From the NCBI GenBank assembly GCA_029961105.1, contig JASBVO010000012.1:26501-90500 (forward strand): a stretch of 64,000 nucleotides of DNA, read 5' to 3'. The stretch comes from Micrococcus sp. (GTDB lineage: Bacteria > Actinomycetota > Actinomycetes > Actinomycetales > Micrococcaceae). The number at the start of each line of letters is the position of its first letter. Position 1 is the first letter of the stretch. This document shows, one piece after another, positions 1-12,353 of this stretch. The notes under the pieces were generated by a model, which was not told the origin of the DNA, did not search any database, and was given only the letters and a program-made list of their open reading frames with translations. A program made the translations under genes and the position numbers.

Positions 1-231
1 TACGTGATGCTGTCCGACCGCACCGTCTTCGGCACGAAGTGGGCTGAGGACATGACGGCCGCGGACGTCGTGCTGGACGTCGAGGTCCTCGCCCAGCGGG
101 CCACCCGGCTGGGCCGGCACGTCACCGTGGTCCGGCATCCCGGCGCGCTGCACGACGTGATGGCCTCCGCCGAGCCGATCCGCCGCAACGCCGCCGGGGA
201 GATGTTCGCCTGGCTGGCCGCCTACGCCTGA
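1..231 (+). CDS. C-terminal end of an alpha/beta hydrolase (partial)
   Basis: The reading frame is open from the first base of the window and ends in TGA, so about 76 C-terminal residues are visible and the 5' part lies outside. The stretch [14 protein letters not shown] fits the catalytic-histidine loop of serine-aminopeptidase-like (S33) alpha/beta hydrolases, followed by a final helix ending in FAWLAAYA. The nucleophile and acid residues are not in view, so substrate and exact family are open. The last 10 bases overlap the convergent uppS gene. The family call rests on a short segment and is moderate. Confidence 0.55.
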   Translation, partial: YVMLSDRTVFGTKWAEDMTAADVVLDVEVLAQRATRLGRHVTVVRHPGALHDVMASAEPIRRNAAGEMFAWLAAYA

Positions 232-1025
232 ACGGCCCCGGAGCGGTCCACCGCTCCCCCGTACCGGCGGTCGCGGCGGGCATAGACCTCGACGGCGTCC
301 CACAGGGTGGTGCGGTCCACGTCCGGCCACAGCGTATCCAGGAAGACGAGCTCGGCGTAGGCGGACTGCCAGAGCAGGAAATTGGAGAGCCGCTGCTCCC
401 CGGAGGTGCGCAGGAACAGGTCCACGTCCGGCACGTCCGGCTCGTCGAGGTGGCGGGTGATGGTCTCCTCCCGGATGCCGGCGGCGGAGAGGCGACCGGC
501 CTCGACCTCGCGGGCGATGTCCTTCACGGCGTCGGTGATCTCTGCCCGCGAACCGTAGTTCACGCACATCGTGAGCTGGCACCGGGTGTTCTGCCGCGTC
601 TGCTCCTCTGCGACGAGCAGTTCGTCCACCACGGACTTCCACAGCCGGGGCCGGCGGCCGTTCCACCGGATCCGGACGCCCCAGGAGTCCAGGGTGTCCC
701 GCTGGCGGCGCAGCACGTCCCGGGAGAAACCCATCAGGAAGCGCACCTCCTCCGGGGAGCGCTTCCAGTTCTCGGTGGAGAAGGCGTAGACGGTCACGTA
801 CTCGATGCCCAGCTGCACGGCACCGGCCATGACGTCGAGCAGGGCGGCCTCCCCGGCGCGGTGGCCCTCGGTCCGGGGCAGTCCGCGCTGGTTGGCCCAG
901 CGGCCGTTGCCGTCCATCACGATCGCCACGTGCCGGGGCACGAACCTCGGGTCCATCGCCGGCGGTTGCGCTCCGGTCGGGTGCGGGTACGGCTCCTGGA
1001 CGGTGCGGGCAGGTCGACGGGGCAT
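222..1025 (-). CDS. uppS: Isoprenyl transferase (cis-prenyl diphosphate synthase)
   Basis: Condenses isopentenyl diphosphate onto an allylic diphosphate to make the polyprenyl carrier for peptidoglycan and arabinogalactan-type glycans; acts at the inner face of the membrane. The 267 residues contain the family signature [13 protein letters not shown] near residues 32-44 with the catalytic Asp38, and the C-terminal motif [13 protein letters not shown]. The N-terminal 25 residues are poorly conserved. The gene sits 7 bases downstream of recO, the same arrangement as in mycobacteria (Rv2361c-recO), where this homologue makes decaprenyl diphosphate. Product chain length cannot be read from the sequence. 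Confidence 0.93.
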   Translation of the reverse strand: MPRRPARTVQEPYPHPTGAQPPAMDPRFVPRHVAIVMDGNGRWANQRGLPRTEGHRAGEAALLDVMAGAVQLGIEYVTVYAFSTENWKRSPEEVRFLMGFSRDVLRRQRDTLDSWGVRIRWNGRRPRLWKSVVDELLVAEEQTRQNTRCQLTMCVNYGSRAEITDAVKDIAREVEAGRLSAAGIREETITRHLDEPDVPDVDLFLRTSGEQRLSNFLLWQSAYAELVFLDTLWPDVDRTTLWDAVEVYARRDRRYGGAVDRSGAVQA

Positions 1026-1032
1026 GGGGTCC

Positions 1033-1824
1033 TCAGCGGTGGCGGTCGGAGTCCTGGCCCATCACGGACAAGGACTTCAGGTGACGTTCCAGGTGGAACT
1101 GGAGGTACCCCGCCACGATACCGGCCGCTTCGCGGCGGGAGGCCTCCGGCGCGGCGTCCGCGGTCCTCCAGTCCCCCGAGAGCAGGGCCGCGAGCAGCTC
1201 GACGGACTGGGGGGCCGGCGTCGAGGAGCCCGGGGGCCGACAGTCGTCGCAGACGCTGCCCCCGAGGGTGACGTTGACCGAGCGGTGCGGCCCCGGCGCC
1301 CCGCACCGGGCACAGTCGGTGAAGCTCGGTGCCCAGCCCGCCGTCGCCAGGGCCCGCAGCAGGTACGAGTCCAGCAGTAACCGTGGGGCGTGGGCGCCGC
1401 GGGCCAGGGCGGCGAGTGCGCCGTGCAGCAACCGGTACTGGCTCGGCGCCTCGACCCCGCCGCCGTGTTCCCCGACCTCGGCCACCGTCAGCCGTTCGGC
1501 GGTCTCCACCATGGCCGAGGCCGCCGCGTAGGCGTCGTAGTCCCCGGCGATCGCGGTGCCGTAGGGGGTCACGGACTGGGCCTGGGTGATGATGTCCAGG
1601 TTCCGGCCGCGGACGAGCTGGAGCCGGGAGAGCATGAACGGCTCCAGGGTGGCCCCGAACTTCGAGGTGGTCCGGCGGACCCCCTTGGCCACAGCCCGCA
1701 CCTGGCCGTGGCCGGGGGTCAGCAACACGATGATGCGGTCGGCCTCACCGAGCTTGTAGGTGCGCAGCACCAGGGCGTCGGTGCGGTAGCTGTTGGCGGC
1801 ATAGCCGCCGCCCCGGGCCGCCAT
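1033..1824 (-). CDS. recO: DNA repair protein RecO
   Basis: Recombination mediator that works with RecR to load RecA onto SSB-coated single-stranded DNA. The 263 residues show an N-terminal OB-fold (start around [19 protein letters not shown]), a helical middle, and a zinc site near residues 170-196 with paired cysteines (CARC and CDDC). Length is typical for actinobacterial RecO. It is followed after 7 bases by uppS and preceded after 9 bases by leuA, all on the minus strand, so the three may be cotranscribed. Confidence 0.93.
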   Translation of the reverse strand: MAARGGGYAANSYRTDALVLRTYKLGEADRIIVLLTPGHGQVRAVAKGVRRTTSKFGATLEPFMLSRLQLVRGRNLDIITQAQSVTPYGTAIAGDYDAYAAASAMVETAERLTVAEVGEHGGGVEAPSQYRLLHGALAALARGAHAPRLLLDSYLLRALATAGWAPSFTDCARCGAPGPHRSVNVTLGGSVCDDCRPPGSSTPAPQSVELLAALLSGDWRTADAAPEASRREAAGIVAGYLQFHLERHLKSLSVMGQDSDRHR

Positions 1825-1833
1825 CCGCTGCCC

Positions 1834-3856
<2,023 letters not shown>

Positions 3857-3862
3857 GTGGTC

Positions 3863-3868
3863 AGCCTA
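3863..3868 (-). promoter_or_regulatory. Candidate -10 box for the leuA leader
   Basis: Read on the minus strand the hexamer is TAGGCT, within GATGCTAGGCTGACC. It ends 6 bases before the leader-peptide ATG, so the transcript would be leaderless or nearly so, common in actinobacteria. No convincing -35 was seen. Confidence 0.4.
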
Positions 3869-3898
3869 GCATCGTCCACGCCGCACGCCGGGAAGGGG

Positions 3899-4864
3899 TC
3901 AGAACCCCAGCCGGCCCAGTTGCTTGGGGTCCCGCTGCCACTCCTTGGCCACCTTGACCCGCAGGTCCAGGTAGACCGGGGTGCCCAGAAGCCGCTCGAT
4001 CGAGGTCCGGGCCTGGGAGCCGATCGCCTTGAGCCGGGATCCGCCCTTGCCGATGATGATCGCCTTCTGGCTGTCCCGCTCGACGAACACGTTGGCGTGC
4101 ACGTCCAGCAGCGGCCTGTCCTCGGGCCGGCCCTCGCGGGGATTCATCTCCTCGACCACGACGGCCACGGAGTGCGGCAGTTCGTCCCGCACTCCCTCCA
4201 GGGCCGCCTCGCGGATCAGTTCGGCGACCATGACCGCCTCCGGCTCGTCCGTGAGCTCGCCGCCGGGGTAGAGCGGCGGGGAGACCGGCAGCTGCCCGGC
4301 CAGCACCTCGGCCACGTCCTCGACCTGGTGCCCCTTGACCGCCGAGACGGGCACGACGGCGGCGAAGCCGGCCCCGCCGTTCTCCGGGCCCAGGACCTCG
4401 TCCCCCAGGGCCGTGACGGCCAGCAGCTGGGCGGCGACCTGCTCCGGGCCCACCTTGTCCGTCTTAGTCACCAGCGCGACCACCGGCCGGCGGTTCAGCA
4501 GCGCCAACTGGCCGGCGATGTAGCGGTCCCCCGGCCCGATCCTCTCATCTGCCGGGATGCAGAACCCGACTGCGTCGACCTCGCCCAGTGTCTCGGCCAC
4601 CAGGTCATTGAGCCGCTGTCCCAGCAGCGTCCGCGGCCGGTGCAGTCCGGGCGTGTCCACCAGCACCAGCTGGAACGCGTCGCGGTGGACGATGCCGCGG
4701 ATGGTGTGCCGGGTGGTCTGCGGCTTGGACGAGGTGATGGCCACCTTCTCCCCCACCAGGGCGTTGGTCAGCGTGGACTTGCCGGCGTTCGGGCGCCCCA
4801 CGAGGGAGACGAATCCGGCCCGGAAGCCCTCCGGTACGGCGCTGGGATCGAGCAGGTTGGTCAT
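3899..4864 (-). CDS. era: GTPase Era
   Basis: Essential GTPase that binds the 3' end of 16S rRNA during 30S subunit maturation. 321 residues: G1 motif GRPNAGKS at 23-30, G3 DTPG at 70-73, a G4 of TKTD (133-136) in place of the usual NKxD, SAVK near 174, and a C-terminal KH RNA-binding domain with IIIGKGGSRLKAIG followed by the typical end VAKEWQRDP. Thr for Asn in G4 is seen in some Era proteins and still binds guanine. Its ATG overlaps the stop of the upstream CBS-domain gene by 4 bases (ATGA), so the two are translationally coupled. Confidence 0.95.
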   Translation of the reverse strand: MTNLLDPSAVPEGFRAGFVSLVGRPNAGKSTLTNALVGEKVAITSSKPQTTRHTIRGIVHRDAFQLVLVDTPGLHRPRTLLGQRLNDLVAETLGEVDAVGFCIPADERIGPGDRYIAGQLALLNRRPVVALVTKTDKVGPEQVAAQLLAVTALGDEVLGPENGGAGFAAVVPVSAVKGHQVEDVAEVLAGQLPVSPPLYPGGELTDEPEAVMVAELIREAALEGVRDELPHSVAVVVEEMNPREGRPEDRPLLDVHANVFVERDSQKAIIIGKGGSRLKAIGSQARTSIERLLGTPVYLDLRVKVAKEWQRDPKQLGRLGF

Positions 4865-6216
4865 CGGGCCTCCCGGGCTACGTGGCTGTCGGTCTGGTGG
4901 TCCTGGGCGTCCGCCACCGGCACGAGGTCGGTGCCCGGCCGGCGTCGGGGCCCGGCGGTGTCGCGCACGAGGAGTCGGGCGACGCGGTTGCGCCGCCCCT
5001 CGAGGGACTCGGCGGTCAGCTCGATGCCCTGCACGGTCACGTGCGAGCCCTGGATCGGGACCCGGCCGAGGGTCTTGGCGAGCAGTCCGCCGACGGTGTC
5101 GATGTCGTCCTCGTCGTCCAGGTCCACGCCGAACATCTCGGCGAAGTCGTCGATGCCCATCCGGGCGTCCACCCGGAACGTGCCGTCCTCGAGGGGTTCG
5201 ACCTCCGGCCGGTCCTGGCGGTCGTACTCGTCCGAGATCTCCCCGACGATCTCCTCGATGAGGTCCTCGAGGGTGACCAGCCCCGCCGTGCCGCCGTACT
5301 CGTCGACCACGATGGCCACGTGCGTGGACTCGCGCTGCAGTTCCGGCAGCAGTGCGGAGACCTGCTTGGACTCCGGCACGAAGCGGACGTCCCGGGCCAC
5401 GGGATCGACCGGAGCGGTCCGGTCCATCTCGCCCTCCGGGCCACCGCGGTGCAGGGCGCGGGCCACGTCCTTGAGGTACACCATCCCGGAGACCTCATCT
5501 GCATTGTCCCCGATCAGCGGGATGCGGGAGCAGCCCGAGCGCAGGAAGAGGTTCATCGCGTCCTCCAGGGAGGTCCCGGTCTCCATGGTCACGATGTCGG
5601 TGCGCGGGACCATGACCGCGCGCACGAGCGTGTCCCCCATGTCGAACACCGACTGGATGAGTTCGGCCTCGGAGTCCTCGAGCACGTCGGCGTCGTTGGC
5701 GCGGGCCACGAACTCCCGGAAGTGCCGTTCCTCGATCTCCGCGGCCTCCTCCTCCTCGTCCTCCGACCGGGGCCCGGGCGCGGCGAACCGGGCCGGCAGG
5801 GGCCCGAGCAGGACGGTGAGGAACCGGACGAGGCCGGCGGTGCGCTGCGCGGCGGCCACCTCATGCCGCGTGCCCACCTGGCGCGGGGAGAGCACCACCA
5901 AGAGCAGCGCCACCAGGCCCATCAGGACCGTGGAGACCAGCGCGGTGATCCACACGATCCCGATCAGCGAGTGGATGAACAGGGTGCCGGCCACCGCCGC
6001 GGTGGACTCGGCGAACAGGCGCCAGAAACGCAGGGCGTGCAGGTGCTCGGGCAGCCGTGCCATCACGGTCAGGATGGGGCTGCGCGGGCGCCGCAGCGCG
6101 ATGCCCTCGGCCTCCTTGCGGGACAGGTAGCCCAGGGAGGTCTCGGCCACGGCCAGCGTCCAGGTCAGGAACAGCAGCAGTGCCAGCAGCAGCGCCAGCA
6201 GGAAGGTGGTCAGCAC
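4861..6216 (-). CDS. CorC/HlyC-type CNNM and CBS-domain membrane protein
   Basis: 451 residues: an N-terminal CNNM (DUF21) membrane domain of about 170 residues with several hydrophobic helices, an acidic linker rich in Glu near residue 160, a CBS pair (VMVPRTDIVTME at the start, then VVDEYGGTAGLVTLEDLIEEI), and a C-terminal CorC/HlyC domain (FRVDARMGIDDFAEMFGVDL). The family is annotated as hemolysin-like but relatives act in magnesium or cobalt efflux and homeostasis. In this cluster (era, ybeY, phoH) the gene is conserved across actinobacteria. It lies 3 bases after ybeY and overlaps era by 4 bases. Transport substrate is not determined by the sequence. Confidence 0.85.
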   Translation of the reverse strand: MLTTFLLALLLALLLFLTWTLAVAETSLGYLSRKEAEGIALRRPRSPILTVMARLPEHLHALRFWRLFAESTAAVAGTLFIHSLIGIVWITALVSTVLMGLVALLLVVLSPRQVGTRHEVAAAQRTAGLVRFLTVLLGPLPARFAAPGPRSEDEEEEAAEIEERHFREFVARANDADVLEDSEAELIQSVFDMGDTLVRAVMVPRTDIVTMETGTSLEDAMNLFLRSGCSRIPLIGDNADEVSGMVYLKDVARALHRGGPEGEMDRTAPVDPVARDVRFVPESKQVSALLPELQRESTHVAIVVDEYGGTAGLVTLEDLIEEIVGEISDEYDRQDRPEVEPLEDGTFRVDARMGIDDFAEMFGVDLDDEDDIDTVGGLLAKTLGRVPIQGSHVTVQGIELTAESLEGRRNRVARLLVRDTAGPRRRPGTDLVPVADAQDHQTDSHVAREAR

Positions 6217-6219
6217 CGC

Positions 6220-6682
6220 TCAGTCCTCGGTGGGATCCGGCGCCGGGCGGCCCAGGTAGTCACCGAGCAGCTGGGCCTGCAGTCCGAACATCTCGGAACG
6301 CTCCTCCGGATCCTCGTGGTCGAAGCCGAGCAGGTGCAGGATGCCGTGGGTCAGCAGCAGCAGGACCTCGTCCGAGGTCGAGTGCCCGCCCCGGGCGGCT
6401 TGCGCCGCCGCGACCTGGGGGCAGATGACCACGTCACCGAGCAGCCCCTCGGCGCTGGGCGCCTGGGGGGTGCCCGGGCGCAGCTCGTCCATGGGGAAGC
6501 TCATCACGTCCGTGGCCCCGGGCAGGTCCATCCACTCCAGGTGCAGCTGCTCCATGGCGGCCTCGTCCACGCAGATCACCGACAGCTCGGCCCCGGGGTG
6601 CACGTGCAGCGCGGCCAGCACGGACCGCGCCAGTCCCAGCAGCGCCTCCTCGTCCACGGCGACGCCGGACTCATTGACGACC

Positions 6683-6693
<11 letters not shown>
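6220..6693 (-). CDS. ybeY: Endoribonuclease YbeY
   Basis: Single-strand endoribonuclease needed for 16S rRNA 3'-end maturation and 70S quality control. The 157-residue protein ends with the zinc motif HGILHLLGFDHEDPEE (H-x3-H-x5-H). The start ATG at 6693 is chosen over the 30-codon-longer ORF because MAVEVVNESG aligns with the family start and GAGGAGCTCAGCC gives a strong ribosome binding site. The start overlaps the end of phoH by 11 bases, so translation is probably coupled. Confidence 0.93.
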
Positions 6694-7681
<988 letters not shown>

Positions 7682-7727
7682 GGCGGGTGGTTCAGCTCCT
7701 GCTGTGGTGGGTTGCTCTGGTGGAAGT

Positions 7728-8540
7728 CTACGACCGCGACCCGAAACGTCCCAGCAGTTGCTGGATGACGGCGGTCGCCGCCGGCCCCGCGGTGGAGGAG
7801 CGCAGGACGTTGCGCCCCAGCAGCACGGGGACGGCGCCGGCCTCGCTCAGCGCCTCGAGTTCGGCCGGGCTGATCCCGCCTTCGGGACCGACGACCATCA
7901 CGATCCGGTCCACGGCGCCGCCGTGCCCCGGGCCGCCGGCGGACTCGTCCACCGCCCCGGCCACCACCTCGCCGAGGGAGGCCTGGGCCTGCTCATGGAG
8001 CACGAGCACCAGCGCCCCCGGCCCGCAGGCCGAGGCGACCCCGACGCCGTCGAGCACCTCTCGGACGACGGGCACCCGGGATCGCCGGGCCTGCTTCGCC
8101 GCGGCCAGCAGGGCCGCCTCCCACTTGGCCACGGCCTTGGCCGTCTTGTCGGACTTGCCGGGGCGGCCGCCCGTCCAGCGGACGATGGAGCGCTCGGCCT
8201 GCCAGGGGTGGACCGCGTCCAGCCCGAGCTCGGTGCCGGCCTGGATGGCCATCAGGTCACGGTCGCCCTTGGCCAGGGCCTGCACGAGGACCAGTTCCGG
8301 ACGGGACGCCGGCTCGTCCGTGACAGACTCGGCCCGGGCATCCAGCCGGTCCGGGGCGGCGGTGATGACAGTCGCGGTGACGCGGCGTCCGGTGCCGTCG
8401 GCCACGTCGAGTGGCTCCCCCGGGGCCAGGCGCATGGACTGGGCGGCGTGCCGGGCCTCGGCGCCGGTGAGGACGACGGCGTCACCGGGCCCGGTGGAGG
8501 CCAGCGAACCGGCGTCGACGTAGAAGAGCGGGTTGCTCAC
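7728..8540 (-). CDS. rsmE: 16S rRNA (uracil-1498-N3)-methyltransferase
   Basis: SPOUT-class methyltransferase that methylates U1498 of 16S rRNA in the 30S subunit. 270 residues: an N-terminal PUA-like domain (to about residue 75), then the SPOUT domain with VGPEGGIS and the knot region LLGRNVLRSSTAG, a variant of the usual LGxRILRTETA. The E-R-S stretch (WQAERSIVRW) after the linker is typical. It ends 10 bases before dnaJ begins upstream, so it is likely in the hrcA-dnaJ operon. Confidence 0.9.
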   Translation of the reverse strand: MSNPLFYVDAGSLASTGPGDAVVLTGAEARHAAQSMRLAPGEPLDVADGTGRRVTATVITAAPDRLDARAESVTDEPASRPELVLVQALAKGDRDLMAIQAGTELGLDAVHPWQAERSIVRWTGGRPGKSDKTAKAVAKWEAALLAAAKQARRSRVPVVREVLDGVGVASACGPGALVLVLHEQAQASLGEVVAGAVDESAGGPGHGGAVDRIVMVVGPEGGISPAELEALSEAGAVPVLLGRNVLRSSTAGPAATAVIQQLLGRFGSRS

Positions 8541-8550
8541 GGGCGCGCGC

Positions 8551-9696
8551 TCACAGGTTCTTGAGGTTGTCCCGCAGCTTGGAGAACAGGCCGCGGTGTT
8601 CGGTGGTGCCGTGCACCGTCTCCTCGCCGCGCGCCACGGCGAGCTCCTCGAGCAGGCGCCGCTGCTCGTCGTCGAGCCGGGTGGGGGTCTCCACGCGCAG
8701 GGTGACCTTCAGGTCACCGCGCCCCGAGCCGCGCAGCCGGCCGACGCCCAGGTCCTTGAGCACCTGGACCTCACCGGACTGGGCGCCCGCCCGGACCGGG
8801 ACCTCCTGCTCGCCGTCGAAGGTGTCCAGCGTCAGCGTAGTGCCCAGCGCGGCGGCCGTCATCGGCACGGACATGGTCGCCAGCAGGTCATCACCGTCGC
8901 GGACGAACACATCGTGCGGGCGGACGTCGATCTCCACGTACAGGTCACCGTTGGGACCACCGCCCGGACCCGCCTCGCCGCGGCCGGCCAGCTGGATGCG
9001 GGTGCCGGTGGCCACGCCGGCGGGGATCTTGATGGTCAGGGAGGTGCGGTCGCGCACCCGGCCCTGGCCGGAGCACTCGCGGCAGGGGTCCGGGATGACG
9101 GTTCCGTAGCCCTGGCACGCCGAGCAGGTCTCCGCGGCCATCACCGTGCCCAGGATGGAGCGGACCGGACGGCGCACCGCGCCCTGGCCGTGGCAGATGG
9201 TGCAGGTCTCCGGGTGGGTGCCCGGCTGGCAGCAGGAGCCGTTGCACTCCGGGCAGACCACGGCCGTGTCCACCTCGATGGTCTTGTCCACGCCGAAGAC
9301 GGCGTCCACCAGGTCGATCCGCGCGGTGATCAGCGCGTCCTGGCCACGGCGGGACCTGCTCGCCGGGCCGCGCCCGCCGCCGCCCATGCCGCCGCCCATG
9401 CCACCGCCGCCGCCGAAGAAGGTCTCGAAGATGTCCTGGAACCCGCCGAAGTCGCCGCCGCCGAACCCGCCCATCCCGCCGGTGCCGTTCTCGTGGCCGG
9501 TGGCGTCGTAGTTGCGCCGCTTGCCCTCGTCCGAGAGCACCTCGTAGGCCCGGGTGACCTCCTTGAACCGGTCACCGGCCTCCGGGGCGGGGTTGACGTC
9601 GGGATGGAGCTTGCGGGCCAGCTTCCGGTAGGCGCGCTTGATCTCCTCGGCAGAGGCATCACGGCTGACGCCGAGGACCTCGTAGTGGTCTGCCAC
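8551..9696 (-). CDS. dnaJ: Chaperone DnaJ (DnaJ2 type)
   Basis: Co-chaperone that delivers substrates to DnaK and stimulates its ATPase. 381 residues: J domain (1-68) with HPD at 31-33; a Gly- and Phe-rich segment with runs such as [11 protein letters not shown]; four zinc-binding repeats ([32 protein letters not shown]); C-terminal substrate-binding domains. The start is GTG 9696. It follows hrcA by 58 bases, the arrangement of the second dnaJ of actinobacteria (hrcA-dnaJ2), so heat induction through HrcA and the CIRCE site is expected. Confidence 0.95.
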   Translation of the reverse strand: MADHYEVLGVSRDASAEEIKRAYRKLARKLHPDVNPAPEAGDRFKEVTRAYEVLSDEGKRRNYDATGHENGTGGMGGFGGGDFGGFQDIFETFFGGGGGMGGGMGGGGRGPASRSRRGQDALITARIDLVDAVFGVDKTIEVDTAVVCPECNGSCCQPGTHPETCTICHGQGAVRRPVRSILGTVMAAETCSACQGYGTVIPDPCRECSGQGRVRDRTSLTIKIPAGVATGTRIQLAGRGEAGPGGGPNGDLYVEIDVRPHDVFVRDGDDLLATMSVPMTAAALGTTLTLDTFDGEQEVPVRAGAQSGEVQVLKDLGVGRLRGSGRGDLKVTLRVETPTRLDDEQRRLLEELAVARGEETVHGTTEHRGLFSKLRDNLKNL

Positions 9697-9754
9697 GGTG
9701 TGGGGTGTTCCTTCCGGACGGGGTTCGGGTTCAGGTCTGCTGCGTCCCGGTGGG

Positions 9755-10768
9755 CTACTGGGACAGGATCCTGGACAGGTAGCGGGCGATGGCGCGGACC
9801 GCGGTCATCGTCCCGGGGTAGTCCATGCGGGTCGGCCCGACGACCCCGAGCTTCGCGCCGGCCCCGGGACCGTAGCCGGCCGCGATGACCGAGGTCTCGG
9901 CCAGGGATCCGGTGTTCTCCGAGCCGATGCGCACGCTCAGGCCCCGCACATCCTGCTCCATCTCGGTGAGCAGGCGCAACAGCACGACCTGTTCCTCGAG
10001 GGCCTCCAGGATCGGGCCGATCGAGTAGGGGAAGTCCCCCGGGGACCGGGCCAGGTTGGCGGTCCCGGCCATGATGATGCGGTCCTCCCGCCGGGCAGCG
10101 AGCAGTTGGTCCAGCTGTCCGGCCAGGACGGTGGCCAGCTCCCGGTCCTCCTCCGGCACGGCGACCATGGCGGCGCGCAGTCCGTCCGCCGCCTGCACCG
10201 GCGTGAGCCCGTCCAGGTGACGCAGGAACAACTGCTTGAGCACGTTCAGGGAGGTCTCGGAGACGTCCTGCTCGGTGGTGACCGCGCGCTGGTCCACCTG
10301 GCCGGCGGAGAAGATCACCACCGCCAGGACGCGGCGGGGGGCCAGGGACACGAACTCCAGGTGCCGCACGGTCGAGGAGTCCAGGTGCGGGTACTGCAGC
10401 ACGGCCACCTGGTGGGTCAGCTGGGAGAGCAGCCGGACGGTGCGGGACATCATCTCGTGGAAGTCGTCCGTGGACTCCAGCAGGGTCTGCACGGCCCGGC
10501 GCTCGGCGGCCGAGAGCGGCTTGACCTCCGAGATCTGGTCCACGAAGACGCGGTAGCCCTTGTCCGTGGGGATGCGTCCGGCCGAGGTGTGCGGGGCCAC
10601 GATCAGCCCCTCCTCCTCCAGGGCGGCCATGTCATTGCGCACGGTCGCCGAGGACACCCCCAGCTGGTGGCGGTCCACGAGGGCCTTGGAGCCGACCGGT
10701 TCCCGCGAGGCCACGTAGTCCTCCACGATCGCCTGCAACACCTGCATACGGCGCGGCTGCTCGCTCAT
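9755..10768 (-). CDS. hrcA: Heat-inducible transcription repressor HrcA
   Basis: Repressor of class I heat-shock genes; binds CIRCE when kept folded by GroEL. The 337-residue protein has an N-terminal winged helix ([21 protein letters not shown], then [16 protein letters not shown]), a GAF-like middle and a conserved end (NYPGTM-like MDYPGTM and RAIARYLS). ATG 10768 is chosen over the longer ORF because [12 protein letters not shown] matches the family start and GGAGG-like GGGAGGGTGAG precedes it. A CIRCE operator lies 31 bases upstream, implying autoregulation. Confidence 0.95.
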   Translation of the reverse strand: MSEQPRRMQVLQAIVEDYVASREPVGSKALVDRHQLGVSSATVRNDMAALEEEGLIVAPHTSAGRIPTDKGYRVFVDQISEVKPLSAAERRAVQTLLESTDDFHEMMSRTVRLLSQLTHQVAVLQYPHLDSSTVRHLEFVSLAPRRVLAVVIFSAGQVDQRAVTTEQDVSETSLNVLKQLFLRHLDGLTPVQAADGLRAAMVAVPEEDRELATVLAGQLDQLLAARREDRIIMAGTANLARSPGDFPYSIGPILEALEEQVVLLRLLTEMEQDVRGLSVRIGSENTGSLAETSVIAAGYGPGAGAKLGVVGPTRMDYPGTMTAVRAIARYLSRILSQ

Positions 10769-10799
10769 CTCACCCTCCCGTCGTCGGTCAGTCGTGCAC

Positions 10800-10826
10800 T
10801 TAGCACTCGTCGAGTTCAAGTGCCAA
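10800..10826 (-). promoter_or_regulatory. CIRCE operator
   Basis: The inverted repeat TTAGCACTC (10800-10808), 9-base spacer, AAGTGCCAA (10818-10826) matches the CIRCE consensus TTAGCACTC-N9-GAGTGCTAA at all but two positions. It lies just upstream of hrcA, so HrcA should repress its own operon (hrcA-dnaJ and perhaps rsmE) from here. The divergent DUF3097 gene starts 132 bases away. Confidence 0.92.
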
Positions 10827-10957
10827 GTCTAATACCTCTGTCCAGTCCGCTCGCTGCCCCGTCCGCCCCCGTCCCCGTCCGTCCCCGTCCGCCCTGTTCA
10901 CTCACGACGCGAGCCGCTCCCGGAGTTGACCCGCCCTGCTTGCTAGCGTCGGGGCCC
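10827..10957. other. Intergenic region with C-rich GTCC repeats
   Basis: Between the CIRCE site and the DUF3097 start there is a low-complexity stretch near 10856-10900 made of variants of CCGTCCCC and CCGTCCGCC. A possible -10 TAGCGT at about 10944 lies only 9 bases before the DUF3097 ATG, which would give a leaderless transcript. No other signal was seen. Confidence 0.4.
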
Positions 10958-11842
10958 ATGGAATGGAACAGCTGGGGACCCGGCACCCTGGACGGCGGCT
11001 TCCGCCCGGCGGCCCGCGCCGTGCCGGAGGTCCCCGCGGACCGCGGCATGGTCCTGGAGGACGCCGGGACCGGGTTCACCGGAGCGGTGCTGCGGGTCGA
11101 GAAGTCCGGCGGGGTGCACCTGGTGGTGCTGGAGGACCGGAGGGGCCGGACCAAGTCCTTCCCCCTGGGCTTCGGGTTCCTCGTCGACGGCGCCCCCGTC
11201 CAGGTGGTGCCCCCGGCGCCGGCCGCGGCGGGCCGCCCGCTCGGGGTGACGGGCAAGGCCCTGCCGGCCCGGACGGCGTCGGGATCGGTCCGGGTGGCCA
11301 ACGCCCGGGCCCGCACCGCGCGCGCCTCCCGCATCTGGGTGGAGGGCCTGCACGACGCCGAGCTGGTGGAGAAGGTGTGGGGCGAGGACCTGAGGCTGGA
11401 GGGGATCGTCGTGGAGCCGCTGCACGGCGTGGACGACCTCGCCGGCGCGATCGCCGACTTCTCCCCCGGGCCCCAGCGCCGGCTCGGGATCCTCGTGGAC
11501 CACCTGGTGTCCGGGTCCAAGGAGGAGCGGATCGCCGTGGAGGCGATGCGGGTCCCCGGGGCACGCGGCAACGTGCTGATCGTGGGCCACCCCTACGTGG
11601 ACGTGTGGCAGGTCATCAAGCCCGCCGTGCTGGGCATCCAGGCCTGGCCGGTGGTGCCGAAGGGCCAGGACTGGAAGACCGGGATCCTGAAGGGCCTGGG
11701 CTGGCCCCACCGGACGAAGGAGGACGTCGGGCTCGGCTGGAAGCGGCTGCTGTCGAGGGTGCGCACCTATGCGGACCTCGAGCCCGCGCTGCTGGGCCGT
11801 GTCGAGGAGGTCATCGACTTCCTGACCGCGCCCGGACAGTAG
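10958..11842 (+). CDS. DUF3097 family protein
   Basis: 294-residue protein of a family confined to actinobacteria; function unknown. It has an N-terminal basic-acidic domain (to about residue 115) and a C-terminal part with a Toprim-like look: IWVEGLHDAELVEKVWG, then LGILVDHLVSGSKEERIA and VLIVGHPYVDVWQ, where Glu and the Asp residues could bind metal. The ATG at 10958 is used because upstream codons in this frame only mirror the opposite gene. It is divergent from hrcA. Nuclease or RNA-processing roles are speculation. Confidence 0.8.
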   Translation: MEWNSWGPGTLDGGFRPAARAVPEVPADRGMVLEDAGTGFTGAVLRVEKSGGVHLVVLEDRRGRTKSFPLGFGFLVDGAPVQVVPPAPAAAGRPLGVTGKALPARTASGSVRVANARARTARASRIWVEGLHDAELVEKVWGEDLRLEGIVVEPLHGVDDLAGAIADFSPGPQRRLGILVDHLVSGSKEERIAVEAMRVPGARGNVLIVGHPYVDVWQVIKPAVLGIQAWPVVPKGQDWKTGILKGLGWPHRTKEDVGLGWKRLLSRVRTYADLEPALLGRVEEVIDFLTAPGQ

Positions 11843-11912
11843 GTCCGCGTAGACTGACAGACGGAGTACCGAGCAGTACCCGCAGTACCACCAGACCGAG
11901 AGGCAGAAGGAC

Positions 11913-12344
11913 GTGTCACAGCAGCAGCACCACAGCGCGCCCCGCCAGCGTCCCGCCGCCGCGCCCCGGCGCGATCAGCACCTGCAGGGCTCCCCGGCCC
12001 AGGCCGAGCCGCTCACCCCGGCCCAGGACCGGCAGTGGGCCACCCTCGCGCACTTCGGCGGCATCCTCGGGTTCGTCCCCTCACTCGTGATCTACCTCGT
12101 CTTCCGCCACCGCGGCCCGTTCACCGCCCAGGAGGCCAAGGAGGCGCTGAACTTCACGTTGCCGCCCACGGTGCTGGCGATCCTGGCGAACCTGCTGGCG
12201 CTGATCCCCGTGGTCGGCGGCGTCTTCGGCATCGTCGCGATGCTCATCTGGCTGTTCATGACCATCTCCGGACTGGCCGCGGGCATCCAGTGCAACAAGG
12301 GCCGCCCGTACCGTTACCCGCTGAACCTGCGCCTGATCCAGTAG
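11913..12344 (+). CDS. DUF4870 (Tic20-like) membrane protein
   Basis: 143 residues starting at GTG 11913 (preceded by GAGAGGCAGAAGGAC). A hydrophilic Gln-, Ala- and Pro-rich N-terminus of about 40 residues precedes a DUF4870 domain: WATLAHFGGILGFVPSLVIY, then AKEALNFTL, and two hydrophobic helices ending ISGLAAGIQCNKGRPYRYP. Function in bacteria is unknown. It converges with hemW, with 9 bases between the stops. The 70 bases after DUF3097 contain repeated AGTACC units. Confidence 0.8.
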   Translation: MSQQQHHSAPRQRPAAAPRRDQHLQGSPAQAEPLTPAQDRQWATLAHFGGILGFVPSLVIYLVFRHRGPFTAQEAKEALNFTLPPTVLAILANLLALIPVVGGVFGIVAMLIWLFMTISGLAAGIQCNKGRPYRYPLNLRLIQ

Positions 12345-12353
12345 CCGGCGGGC

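Noticed and set aside
10856..10900. C-rich repeats as a possible CRISPR array or origin
   Set aside because: Units are short, irregular and without spacers; no DnaA boxes nearby.
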